DNA of 64,000 nucleotides from Deltaproteobacteria bacterium. GTDB taxonomy: Bacteria > JAGRBM01 > JAHCIT01. This document shows positions 28,125-36,437 of the stretch, one piece after another. Below the pieces are notes generated by a model that saw nothing but the letters and a program-made list of their open reading frames with translations, made no database searches and was not told the origin of the DNA. A program made the translations under genes and the position numbers. The DNA lies in NCBI GenBank assembly GCA_026129095.1, contig JAHCIT010000002.1, forward strand, positions 1 to 64,000. Direction: 5' to 3'. Position 1 is the first letter of the stretch; every line of letters begins with the position of its first letter.

Positions 28125-28208
28125 CCGCTTGACTCCCTGCTTGCCGGGCGGGGAGTATTTCGACCTTTCAAAGTCTCTGGTATTTCAAAATGATTCGCGG
28201 GTAGGGAA

Positions 28209-28616
28209 ATGGGCGAGAACGGGCCAGCTAAATCAACAATTCTCATCGTCGAGGACAATCCGATGATGCGCACGTTTTACCAGCTTGCGTTCAAGGCTTC
28301 GCCCATCAAGCTCGCGTTCGCCGATCATGGACAGAAGGGGTACGACCTCGCCCGGCAGATCCGGCCAGACCTGATTGTCATGGACATCAACCTGCCCGGA
28401 ATGGATGGTCTGGTTGCCACGAAACTGATCCGGGCAGACAATGACCTGGCAGGGGTGCCGATCCTCGCCGTCACTGCCCGGCACAAGGAAGACCCTTCCC
28501 TCCGGACCGGCACATTCACCTCCATCCTGTTCAAGCCGGTCAAGGTGGACGAACTGCGCGATGCAGTGATGAGGCTACTGCCCGATTTCGAGGGCGAACC
28601 TGACCTGAACCCGTAA
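28209..28616 (+). CDS. Stand-alone response-regulator receiver (CheY-like)
   Basis: A 135-residue single receiver domain with acidic pocket Glu15-Asp16 in 'ILIVEDNPMM', phospho-acceptor Asp59 in 'LIVMDINLPGMDG', Thr89 in 'ILAVTA' and Lys109 in 'ILFKPVK'; all activation residues are present. There is no output domain. GGGAA precedes the ATG. Single receivers pass phosphate or control motility, diguanylate cyclases or kinases by protein contact. The neighbouring PAS/GGDEF/EAL protein and the orphan histidine kinase at 20.8 kb are possible partners, but no direct evidence links them. Confidence 0.9.
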   Translation: MGENGPAKSTILIVEDNPMMRTFYQLAFKASPIKLAFADHGQKGYDLARQIRPDLIVMDINLPGMDGLVATKLIRADNDLAGVPILAVTARHKEDPSLRTGTFTSILFKPVKVDELRDAVMRLLPDFEGEPDLNP

Positions 28617-28931
28617 GTTCACGTACCAGGAGGTTCTGCTTCTGTACGGCCATCTGGGACCACTACATACGGACACCCACCAGTTAATACACAAGATATC
28701 TGGACAACCGTACCGCTACGATACATAGCGCAAGGATTTCTGCTTTAAGATTTCCTGCAACTTCATATCATCCCCATAAAAGACCGGGATTCGTGGCCGT
28801 GACGACGGCCAGTCGCTATAATAAACCGATTACAGTTTCGTTTTGTCGAATGACATCGATCATGGAGCGCTTGCGCCCAGCTGATAACATTTGAATCAGC
28901 AGCAAGTCCGCTACCGCACTGGAGTCATCAG
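28617..28931. other. Intergenic region with hairpin and -10-like TATAAT
   Basis: No gene in these 315 bases. It contains a perfect hairpin GGCCGT/ACGGCC with a 4-base loop (28795-28810), followed 6 bases later by TATAAT (28817-28822) but no good -35. This may be the promoter of the c-di-GMP gene, possibly activator-dependent with the inverted repeat as operator. Confidence 0.4.
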
Positions 28932-31871
28932 GTGATTGGCGAGGCCGAAAAGAATACACCGCCCGCAGCGGACTCCAGCCGGACCGACCTGATTGGTTTC
29001 AGATTTCTGCCACTGCTCGTCTTCGTGGCCTTCAGTATTACCTGGATATACTTCACGGACGCTCTTGTCGCCCTGGTGGTCAGTGACTCCCGGATCGTAG
29101 CTGACCTCCAGACGGCAAAAGGGATGATCTATATTGCTGGATGCTCCCTGTTTCTTTACTGGCTGCTTCGCCGGCATCAACGCTCGGAGGCAGAGGCACA
29201 AGGGCGCGCCAGCCTCTATGCCAGCGATGCCAGGCACGCCCGCACCGAGCGGGACCGCCTGTTTGACCTTTCCCAGGACCTCCTGGCCGTCGCGACCAAA
29301 GATGGATGGCTGATCCAGGCGAACCAGGCCTGGACGGATACCCTCGGCTGGTCGAAGAAAGAACTCCTTTCGACCCATGCCCTCGATACCACCCATCCGG
29401 ACGACCAGGAGCAGTTGAAACGTTTTTTCGCCGAAGCCCAGGCCGGGAAGGAGCATTTCTCATGGCAGGACCGGACCCTGACCAAGGACGGCGGTTACCG
29501 GTGGATCGCCTGGAGCGCACGGATGGTTCCCGAGACAGGTATCGTCTATCTGGTCGGACGGGATATCACCGCCGCCCGCGAGCAGCAGGAACAGATACAG
29601 CACCATTCGGAAGCGGTGGAGCGGCTGAACCGCTCATTCCGTGTAATCCACGAGTGCAACGGTATTCTGGTGGAGCCCACCAGCGAGCCGGAAATGCTGC
29701 AGGCCATGTGCAAAATACTGAACGAGCTGGGCGGTTACCGGCTCGCCATGATCGCAATGCCCGAGCAGGATGCGAAAAAGACTGTCCGGATCGCCGCGTT
29801 TGCCGGACTCGACAGTTCGTTCATCGAATCCCTCAATCTTTCATGGGGTGAAGGCGAACGGGGCAACAGTCCCAGCGGCATTGCCCTCCGCACGGGCGAG
29901 CGTGTGGTTTCCCGCGACATCGCCACCGACAATTTCATGACACCGTGGCGTGACGCCGCCCTGTCGCGGGAGATCCGGTCCATCATTGCGCTTCCCCTGA
30001 AAACTGCCGGGAAAACAGTTGGCGTTCTCAGTATCTCCGCAACGAAGCCGGATGCTTTCGACAAAGATGAGATCGAGCTCCTGGAGGAACTCGCCGGAGA
30101 CATCGCCTACGGTATTCACGCCCGGCGCATGGCAACCAGCCGCCAGCGTGATGAGGACGAACTCCGGCTGGCGGCCGGGGTGATGGAAACCTCGCTCGAC
30201 GCGATCCTGATCGTCCGCGAGGACGGACGCATCCGGACGGTGAACTGGAGTTTCTGCGGACTGACGGGCCATGCGGCGGACGAAGTAACCGGCAAGTCCA
30301 TGGAGTCCCTTCTTGTCCTGAACGAAACCGGGTTCCGGCAGCAGAAGGAGGCGGTCGCACGGCGGGGGGCCTGGCAGGGGGAGTGCGAAATCCGCAAGCG
30401 GGATGGTTCACGGATTCCGTGCCAGCTCCGTCTGACAGCAGTATCGGCAGGCGGCGGGAAGATTGCCGCATATGTGGCCAGCCTGCAGGACGTGACCCCG
30501 CTGAAACTCGCTGAAGGCGACCTGATGAAATCGAGCCAGTATGACCGGCTGACCGGACTGCCCAACCGGCTCAAGTTCCTCGGCGATCTGGACGCAATCA
30601 TCCGGTCAGTCAGGCTCCGGCGTGAAACAGTCGGCGTTGCGGTGATTGATGTGGACCGGTTTGGCAGCATCAACGAACTGTTCGGCCATGAGGCGGGCGA
30701 CGGCCTGCTTCAGGAAATCGGCCGCCGCCTTGCGGACAACCTCAAGCAGGGAAGCTGGGCGGCCCGGCTCGGCGATGACGAGTTCGGGATATTGATCGCG
30801 GGAGCCGCGAATGTGACGGAAGTGACGGCGGAGGTGCAGAGGCTCCATAGCCGGCTGTCGCAGCCTTACTTGCTGGACGACCGGCAGGTCTTCCTGAATG
30901 TCAGCATGGGCATCTCCACGCACCCTGGCGGCGGCGAGACTGCCGCCGAACTTCTGCTGAATGCCGGAATCGCCCTCAAGCATGTGCGTGAGGAGGGCGG
31001 CAACCATTTCCTGCTGTTCCAGAACCACTGGAAGCAGCAGAGCCGGACCCGGTTCGATATCGAGACGCGAATCCGCCATGCGGTCGAGCGTGGCGAACTG
31101 GTTCTGCACTACCAGCCCGTTGTGAATATCGAAACCGGCCGGATCTCGGGGCTTGAAGCCCTGGCGCGATGGACCAATCCGGATCTGGGCCCGGTTTCAC
31201 CATCCGACTTCATTCCCGTGGCCGAACAGAACGGGACCATCCTCTCGATCTGCGAATGGTCCATGGAGACCGCCTGCCGGCAGATTGTGGAATGGAAACA
31301 GGCAGGCCTCCGCCCGCCACCGGTGGCGATCAACCTGACCGCCCGGCAGTTCCACGAGCGGGATCTGCTCCGGTGGATCACCGATCTTCTGGAATCGTAC
31401 AAACTTGGCGGATCCCATCTGGCTTTCGAACTTACCGAGGGGAGCGTCATGCGGCAGGTCAGCTATGCGATGGCCGTGCTCCGGGCAATCAAGGCACTGG
31501 GCTCCCCCGTCTATATCGATGATTTTGGAACGGGCTATTCGTCATTCAGCTACCTGACGCGGCTCTCCATCGACGCGCTCAAGATCGACGCCTCGTTCAT
31601 CCGGAACCTCCACCGCAATGCGGACGACCAGACGGTTGTCCGTTCGATGATCCTCATGGCGCACAACCTGGGCCTCAAGGTCGTAGCCGAAGGCGTGGAA
31701 ACCCCGGAGCAGGCCGACTGGCTGCGGAACGAAAAATGCGACCGGATCCAGGGATTCCTGTACAGCCCGGCGGTGGACGGTAACTCCATCGCCCGGATGC
31801 TGCAAAACGGGAACCTGACTGGCTCCGCAGCCATCCAGCCGCCCATTAAAGGCACGGAGAAGTCCCTGTGA
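28932..31871 (+). CDS. PAS-GAF-PAS-GGDEF(degenerate)-EAL membrane protein
   Basis: 979 residues from GTG with GGAG upstream. Two N-terminal membrane helices (residues ~20-75), PAS ('LFDLSQDLLAVATKDGWLIQANQAW'), GAF (~250-400), second PAS ('LDAILIVREDGRIRTVNWSF'), GGDEF (~540-700) and EAL (~715-965). The active-site loop of the GGDEF domain reads GDDEF (residues 614-618), so synthase activity is doubtful. The EAL domain keeps 'GLEALARW', 'DDFGTGYSSFSYL', 'LKIDASFI' and 'VVAEGVETPEQ', so phosphodiesterase activity is likely. Expected role: lowers c-di-GMP in response to a membrane or cytoplasmic signal. Its stop overlaps the start of the HEAT-repeat gene (GTGA). Confidence 0.92.
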   Translation: MIGEAEKNTPPAADSSRTDLIGFRFLPLLVFVAFSITWIYFTDALVALVVSDSRIVADLQTAKGMIYIAGCSLFLYWLLRRHQRSEAEAQGRASLYASDARHARTERDRLFDLSQDLLAVATKDGWLIQANQAWTDTLGWSKKELLSTHALDTTHPDDQEQLKRFFAEAQAGKEHFSWQDRTLTKDGGYRWIAWSARMVPETGIVYLVGRDITAAREQQEQIQHHSEAVERLNRSFRVIHECNGILVEPTSEPEMLQAMCKILNELGGYRLAMIAMPEQDAKKTVRIAAFAGLDSSFIESLNLSWGEGERGNSPSGIALRTGERVVSRDIATDNFMTPWRDAALSREIRSIIALPLKTAGKTVGVLSISATKPDAFDKDEIELLEELAGDIAYGIHARRMATSRQRDEDELRLAAGVMETSLDAILIVREDGRIRTVNWSFCGLTGHAADEVTGKSMESLLVLNETGFRQQKEAVARRGAWQGECEIRKRDGSRIPCQLRLTAVSAGGGKIAAYVASLQDVTPLKLAEGDLMKSSQYDRLTGLPNRLKFLGDLDAIIRSVRLRRETVGVAVIDVDRFGSINELFGHEAGDGLLQEIGRRLADNLKQGSWAARLGDDEFGILIAGAANVTEVTAEVQRLHSRLSQPYLLDDRQVFLNVSMGISTHPGGGETAAELLLNAGIALKHVREEGGNHFLLFQNHWKQQSRTRFDIETRIRHAVERGELVLHYQPVVNIETGRISGLEALARWTNPDLGPVSPSDFIPVAEQNGTILSICEWSMETACRQIVEWKQAGLRPPPVAINLTARQFHERDLLRWITDLLESYKLGGSHLAFELTEGSVMRQVSYAMAVLRAIKALGSPVYIDDFGTGYSSFSYLTRLSIDALKIDASFIRNLHRNADDQTVVRSMILMAHNLGLKVVAEGVETPEQADWLRNEKCDRIQGFLYSPAVDGNSIARMLQNGNLTGSAAIQPPIKGTEKSL

Positions 31872-33397
31872 TACGGACGGAACTCCGGACCGTGTGTGCG
31901 GCTGCCCTGGCGGGCCTATTTTTTGCTGGTTTGGCCGCCGCCGAATCCGGACGGTGGCCGCCGCCGCTCTGTACAGATACGCAGTTCGACCTGCACAGCC
32001 GTGACGGCATCCCCGCCCTTGTCTCCTCCGCCAACCGCCCACCCCGCATCAGCGGAACCCCGGGCACGCGAATCCTGGCAGACAACGACTATGTGTTCCT
32101 TCCCGACGCGAGCGACCCCGATGGCGACCGTCTGGAGTTTTTCATTGCCAACCAGCCCGCGTGGACCGAGTTCAACCGCGAATGGGGCAGTCTGTCAGGT
32201 ATTCCCACCGAGGCAGATACCGGTGTCTATCCTGGCATCTCGATTTCGGTTTCCGACGGTCGCTCGGCCCCGGTGTCTCTGCCGCCATTCACGATCACGG
32301 TCACAGGACGTGACGGCCGGAAACCGGCAACCGCAGCTCTCCGCGTCCAGCGTCCAGCCGATCCCCTTTATAACGGCATTCCCCTGAGCACCTGGATACG
32401 GTCCCTGGACAGCAGCGATATTTCCGAACGCCGCCGGGCACTTCAGGTGATGACGGCCATGGGACCGGAGGCTTCGGCCGCCGTACCGGTACTCATCGCC
32501 ATTTTGCAGCGGCCGGTGGAGAACCCTCTGGTGCGGGCCGGATCGGCAACCGCGCTAGGCCGGGTCGGACGCGGAGCCCGCGAGGCGGTTCCGGCCCTCA
32601 TCCGTTACCTCATGGAAGGTGGAGCCCTGAACGTGGAAGCGGCCGCCGAAGCGCTCGGGAAAATCGGCGAACCGGCAGCCGTTCCCTTCCTTGCCCGGTA
32701 TCTGGAGCGCAGCGAACCGGCAATCGCCCGCAAGGTCGCAACCGCGCTGGGGGAGATCGGACCGGCCGCCTTCGAGGCCGTGCCGCTTCTGGTGAAGTCG
32801 ATGCAGAAGGGCAATGAGCAGGCGGCCGAGGCCCTTGGCCGCATTGGCGACCCTGCAAGCGTTCCGGCGCTGACGGCAGCACTGTCCGACTGGCGCATCG
32901 CCTATGGGGCCGCCTCGGCCCTCGGGGCGATCGGTGCCGAGGACGCCCGCGTCGTTCCCGCCCTTGTCCGTGCGGTAGGTTCGTCCGCGCCGGAGCCGGT
33001 CCGGGTGCGTGTGATCGAGGTTCTCGGCTCCTTCGGCATACGGGCGCAGGAGGCCATCCCCGCCTTGGTGGGACTCCTGAAGGGCAGCCATCCGGCCGCG
33101 GTCCGGGCAGCGGCCGCGCAGGCGCTGATGAACATCTCGACGGAAAAGGAGGGCGGGCTGCCGGTGCTGATCTGGGCGCTGGGCGACGCCCCCGATCCGG
33201 CCGTCCGGCGCTGGGCGGCCGAATTCATCGGACGCCTCGGACCGTCGGCCATCGATGCCATTCCCGCCCTGCTCAAGGCCACCGCCGATCCTGACAGCGG
33301 CGTCCGGGCAGAAGCCGAGCGGTCGCTTCGCAAGCTCCAGGGCCGTATGGCCGGGAAGCCGCTGCCCGGAAGCGACCGGCTGGCCTCCGGTAAATAG
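31868..33397 (+). CDS. Secreted Ig-like/HEAT-repeat protein
   Basis: 509 residues. A signal peptide ('VCAAALAGLFFAGLAAAES') is followed by a cadherin/He_PIG-like beta-sandwich at ~55-140, with the typical 'DASDPDGDRLEFFIANQPAW', 'GSLSGIPTEADTGVY' and 'SISVSDG' pattern. From ~165 to ~495 there are about ten HEAT/PBS-lyase-type repeats of ~32 residues ('AAEALGKIGEPAAVPFLARYL', 'AAEALGRIGDPASVPALTAAL'). No enzyme motif. Likely an extracytoplasmic protein-binding scaffold. The GTG start overlaps the stop of the EAL protein, implying translational coupling with c-di-GMP turnover. It ends 5 bases from the convergent tetR-type gene. Confidence 0.85.
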   Translation: MIRTELRTVCAAALAGLFFAGLAAAESGRWPPPLCTDTQFDLHSRDGIPALVSSANRPPRISGTPGTRILADNDYVFLPDASDPDGDRLEFFIANQPAWTEFNREWGSLSGIPTEADTGVYPGISISVSDGRSAPVSLPPFTITVTGRDGRKPATAALRVQRPADPLYNGIPLSTWIRSLDSSDISERRRALQVMTAMGPEASAAVPVLIAILQRPVENPLVRAGSATALGRVGRGAREAVPALIRYLMEGGALNVEAAAEALGKIGEPAAVPFLARYLERSEPAIARKVATALGEIGPAAFEAVPLLVKSMQKGNEQAAEALGRIGDPASVPALTAALSDWRIAYGAASALGAIGAEDARVVPALVRAVGSSAPEPVRVRVIEVLGSFGIRAQEAIPALVGLLKGSHPAAVRAAAAQALMNISTEKEGGLPVLIWALGDAPDPAVRRWAAEFIGRLGPSAIDAIPALLKATADPDSGVRAEAERSLRKLQGRMAGKPLPGSDRLASGK

Positions 33398-33402
33398 GTC
33401 CG

Positions 33403-34086
33403 TTACGGTCCGTCTGGTCCGGCAATCCTGTCCATGAATCCGGAGGCGAGCCTGAGCAGCGGCGCTTTCAGTTCCGGGAGGCGCTGGTATTCGCCGGTAC
33501 CGACAAGGCTTGTCACCATCGAACTCACCGCATTCACCAGCAGGCGCACGGCGAACTTCTGGTCCGGATCGTCGCCGGGCATGCCGGAAACCCCGCGCAG
33601 GGCTTCCGATATGAGGGTCACGAATACCTCCATCGACACCCGCCGCTGCTCGATGGCCTTCGGCCCGGCGGCATAGACCTCGACGAGAAACGTACGGGCC
33701 AGCTGGGGCTGGCTCGCCAGTGTGCCCAGATAGACCGTAAGCGCCCGGTCCAGAATGCGCACCGGATCCTTCGGTTTTCCGGGCTGGAATGCCTCGGCCA
33801 CCATCGCACGGATTCCGTTCGTCATAAGCAGGGCGATCTGCCCGGCAGCCGTTTCGTAGGCTTCCCGGAAACACTCCTCCTTGTCACGGAACATCGCATA
33901 GAAGGTGGCGCGGGAGACTCCAGCACGGGATATGACGTCGGCGACCGAGGTGTTGGCATAGCCCTTTTCCGCGACGGCATAGGTCATGGCGAGGAGCAGC
34001 CGCGCCCGCTGGGACTTTTCGACCTCCTCCCTGGACAGGCTGTGCGGGCCGCGGGGGAGCGCCCGGGATGGCTTCGCGTGGCTCAT
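33403..34086 (-). CDS. TetR-family transcriptional regulator
   Basis: A 227-residue TetR-type repressor from the ATG at 34086. The HTH is 'YAVAEKGYANTSVADVISRAGVSRATFYAMFRDKEECF' (shown in pieces: recognition helix region VSRATFYAMF), at residues ~25-65. The C-terminal ligand/dimer domain is unremarkable and helical. It is divergent from the antigen-85-like esterase, with about 300 AT-rich bases between; that gap contains the nested palindromes at 34284-34334, its probable operator. Ligand unknown; a fatty acyl compound is plausible from the neighbours. Confidence 0.88.
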   Translation of the reverse strand: MSHAKPSRALPRGPHSLSREEVEKSQRARLLLAMTYAVAEKGYANTSVADVISRAGVSRATFYAMFRDKEECFREAYETAAGQIALLMTNGIRAMVAEAFQPGKPKDPVRILDRALTVYLGTLASQPQLARTFLVEVYAAGPKAIEQRRVSMEVFVTLISEALRGVSGMPGDDPDQKFAVRLLVNAVSSMVTSLVGTGEYQRLPELKAPLLRLASGFMDRIAGPDGP

Positions 34087-34283
34087 GGCTGGATAGTGGC
34101 AGAAATTTTCTTGATCCGGGAGTGGAATACAGGGATATTTTCTACTTAGTGCGGCAAACTTCAAACGATCTGCTGTCCTAAATTATTCAAATAAAATCAG
34201 ATAGTTAATAGTATTCCCCCAATTTCCCATCGGCAGGAACCCCGGTAAATCGTGGGGCAGGCAAAAAAGTTGTAGACATTGGT

Positions 34284-34334
34284 GTTTATAGTTGATAGGG
34301 TCGGCCTATCAAATTATAAACATAGTCGTTTATA
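34284..34334. promoter_or_regulatory. Nested palindromic operator upstream of the esterase operon
   Basis: Arms TTGATAGG and CCTATCAA (34292-34312) surround a 5-base spacer. They are flanked by GTTTATA (34284-34290) and TATAAAC (34315-34321), themselves inverted. The latter pairs again with a third copy GTTTATA (34328-34334) across a 6-base spacer. All arms are exact. The site is 50-100 bases before the esterase start and about 200 bases from the tetR start. Best read as overlapping repressor sites with promoter elements. Confidence 0.65.
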
Positions 34335-34383
34335 TCTCTACGGGGAGCTGAACGACCCAGAAGGAAAACCAGGGGGAAACCGA

Positions 34384-35463
34384 ATGAAAACGCAGGAAAC
34401 AAACTTACAGACAGCCAGAACGCGCCGCGCCTTTGCGCTTGCCGCCATCCTCGCCGTGGCGCTCGTCGCCGGTAACGTGCGGACAGCCGAGGCCGGAGCA
34501 CCTCCGCCGCCTCCTCCACCGCCTTCACCCAACGTGCTGGGGCTCGCCTCCGGCTGGGGAATTACCGTCCACGGCTCGCGCTGGATCACGAGCCGGACGG
34601 CTGAAGTGGATATCTCCACCGGCGCGGTTGCCACCAACGCGGTCAACGGCCCGCACCGGATCCGCATTACGCTGCCGGGCAACTACTACTCGAGCGGCGG
34701 CACACGCTTTCCGGTGCTGTATCTCCTGCATGGGGGCGCGGGAGGAAACTCGGCCCAGTGGACCACTGGCGGCGGCGCGGCCGAATACATCACCCGCAAC
34801 AGGCCGCTCATTACCGTCATGCCGGACGGCGGCAAGGTGGGCTGGTACACCGACTGGCTGAACATGTCCGCCGGATCGCAGGCCTGGGAGCACTTCCACC
34901 TCTACCAGCTCATTCCGTGGGTGGATGCGAACTTCCGCACCATCGCCCGCCGGGAGGGACGCGCCATCGCAGGGCTCTCGATGGGCGGCTTCGGCGCGAT
35001 CCACTACGCCCAGCAGCGGCCCGACCTGTTCATCTACGCGGGCAGCTTCTCCGGCGCGCTTGATCTGGAAAACCAGGGAATCCGGACTGTCATCACGGAA
35101 CAGACGATGCAGAATGGTTTCCCGGTCGATGGCCCCTTCGGTTGGCCGGTCATCGGCCTCGACGGTGCCTGGATCGCCAACAATCCGCTCCGCCGGGCCG
35201 ACCGGCTCCGGGGCATGCATATCGCCCTCTATGCGGGCGACGGCATCCACGACGCCGATGTCCTTGAACGTACCGTCGGCTGGTCAACCTACCAGATGCA
35301 CCTGTCGCTGAACGCCGCCGGTGTGCCACACTTCTACTGGATGTATGGCCGCCCCGGACCGGGAACCCCGTGGAACTGCGACGGCGGTCACAACTTCGGT
35401 TGCTGGAACAAGGCCCTTGAGCACATGGTACCCATGATGATGAACGTCCTGTGGCATCCATGA
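34384..35463 (+). CDS. Secreted antigen-85/esterase-D-like hydrolase or acyltransferase
   Basis: A 359-residue protein starting at the ATG 34384; a longer open frame runs upstream through the operator and is rejected. Signal peptide 'FALAAILAVALVAGNVRTAEAG' is followed by a run of nine or so prolines, then an alpha/beta-hydrolase of the PF00756 esterase type: 'FPVLYLLHGGAGG', nucleophile Ser199 in 'GLSMGGFGA', and a late His in 'CDGGHNFGCWNKALEH'. In actinobacteria relatives are mycolyltransferases; elsewhere they are esterases. The poly-Pro stretch may span the wall or outer envelope. First gene of a row with the Cys-hydrolase and OleC-like ligase. Confidence 0.85.
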   Translation: MKTQETNLQTARTRRAFALAAILAVALVAGNVRTAEAGAPPPPPPPPSPNVLGLASGWGITVHGSRWITSRTAEVDISTGAVATNAVNGPHRIRITLPGNYYSSGGTRFPVLYLLHGGAGGNSAQWTTGGGAAEYITRNRPLITVMPDGGKVGWYTDWLNMSAGSQAWEHFHLYQLIPWVDANFRTIARREGRAIAGLSMGGFGAIHYAQQRPDLFIYAGSFSGALDLENQGIRTVITEQTMQNGFPVDGPFGWPVIGLDGAWIANNPLRRADRLRGMHIALYAGDGIHDADVLERTVGWSTYQMHLSLNAAGVPHFYWMYGRPGPGTPWNCDGGHNFGCWNKALEHMVPMMMNVLWHP

Positions 35464-35552
35464 GCCGCTGACCCCGGGATCAGCCATCCGGCCGGACAGC
35501 GGGATTCGACAATCCCCTGCCCGGCCGCTTCACTTAACGGAAAGTCTGCGCA

Positions 35553-36437
35553 ATGAAAACCTTCGACTTCCACGGCTGGCCAGTAAAGTACGCCCATGCG
35601 GGCAGCGGAGAGCCGGTAATCTTCCTGCACAACGGCGGAACTTCCCATGCAATCTGGAATGAAGTGATGCCGCGTCTTTCCCGGCATTACGAACTGTTCG
35701 CGCTGGATCTTCCCGGTTTCGGTGCTTCCGCCCGCCCCGGGCCCGGTTTCACGCTCGACCACTACGTGGCGATGATCGGGGAGTTTGTCGATTGTCATCG
35801 CCTTGCGCCGGTAATGCTCACCGGAAACTGCATGGGGAGCGCCATGTCGCTGGCCTTTGCCATCCGGCGTCCACGGGATGTCCGGGCACTCGTTCTGGTG
35901 AATCCGCTGACGGCGGCGACGATTTCGGCCGGAGAACTGGGCCCGGTCATCCAGTTCCGCCGCCGGGCACCAGCTCTGGCCGGTCCGGCGTACGGAATGC
36001 TTGGCCGTCTCCGGCTGACAGAATGGATCGGTGGCCAGGTTCTCCGGTTCCAGACCGGACCGGAGGGCCGGGCCCGAAACGTCGAACAGAACGCCGAACT
36101 CAGGCAATGCTACGCCGCACCCGGGCAGATGCAGGCCCTCCTTGCGGTTGTGGACGACATCGAAAGCTACGCCGCCCTCGACCGGTTTACCCCGGACGGG
36201 AAGTTCCCTCCCCTTTGCACGATCTGGGGGCTCGACAACCGGGTGCTGTCGCCGAAGGCCGGGCGCACCCTGAACCAGACCCTCCGGCCCCGCCGGGAGG
36301 AATGGCTGGAGGGCTGCGGGCACCTGCCCATGCTCGAACAGCCGGAGACGGTCGCCGGCATCATTGAGGATTTTCTCCGGGAACACGGCCCGTCCCGGCT
36401 CCGGGTCGTCAGCCCCAAAACCGTGGAGGCCCGCTGA
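35553..36437 (+). CDS. Alpha/beta hydrolase with Cys nucleophile
   Basis: 294 residues, alpha/beta-hydrolase fold: oxyanion 'VIFLHNGGTSHAIW', 'LFALDLPGFGAS', nucleophile elbow 'GNCMGSA' with Cys93 where most families have Ser and OleB-type enzymes have Asp, and catalytic His in 'GCGHLPMLEQPE'. No signal peptide, so cytoplasmic. Its TGA is followed directly by the ATG of the OleC-like ligase with no spacer. In ole operons an OleB hydrolase decarboxylates the beta-lactone made by OleC; this protein sits in the OleB position but is not clearly OleB. The ligase product is its likeliest substrate. Confidence 0.82.
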   Translation: MKTFDFHGWPVKYAHAGSGEPVIFLHNGGTSHAIWNEVMPRLSRHYELFALDLPGFGASARPGPGFTLDHYVAMIGEFVDCHRLAPVMLTGNCMGSAMSLAFAIRRPRDVRALVLVNPLTAATISAGELGPVIQFRRRAPALAGPAYGMLGRLRLTEWIGGQVLRFQTGPEGRARNVEQNAELRQCYAAPGQMQALLAVVDDIESYAALDRFTPDGKFPPLCTIWGLDNRVLSPKAGRTLNQTLRPRREEWLEGCGHLPMLEQPETVAGIIEDFLREHGPSRLRVVSPKTVEAR

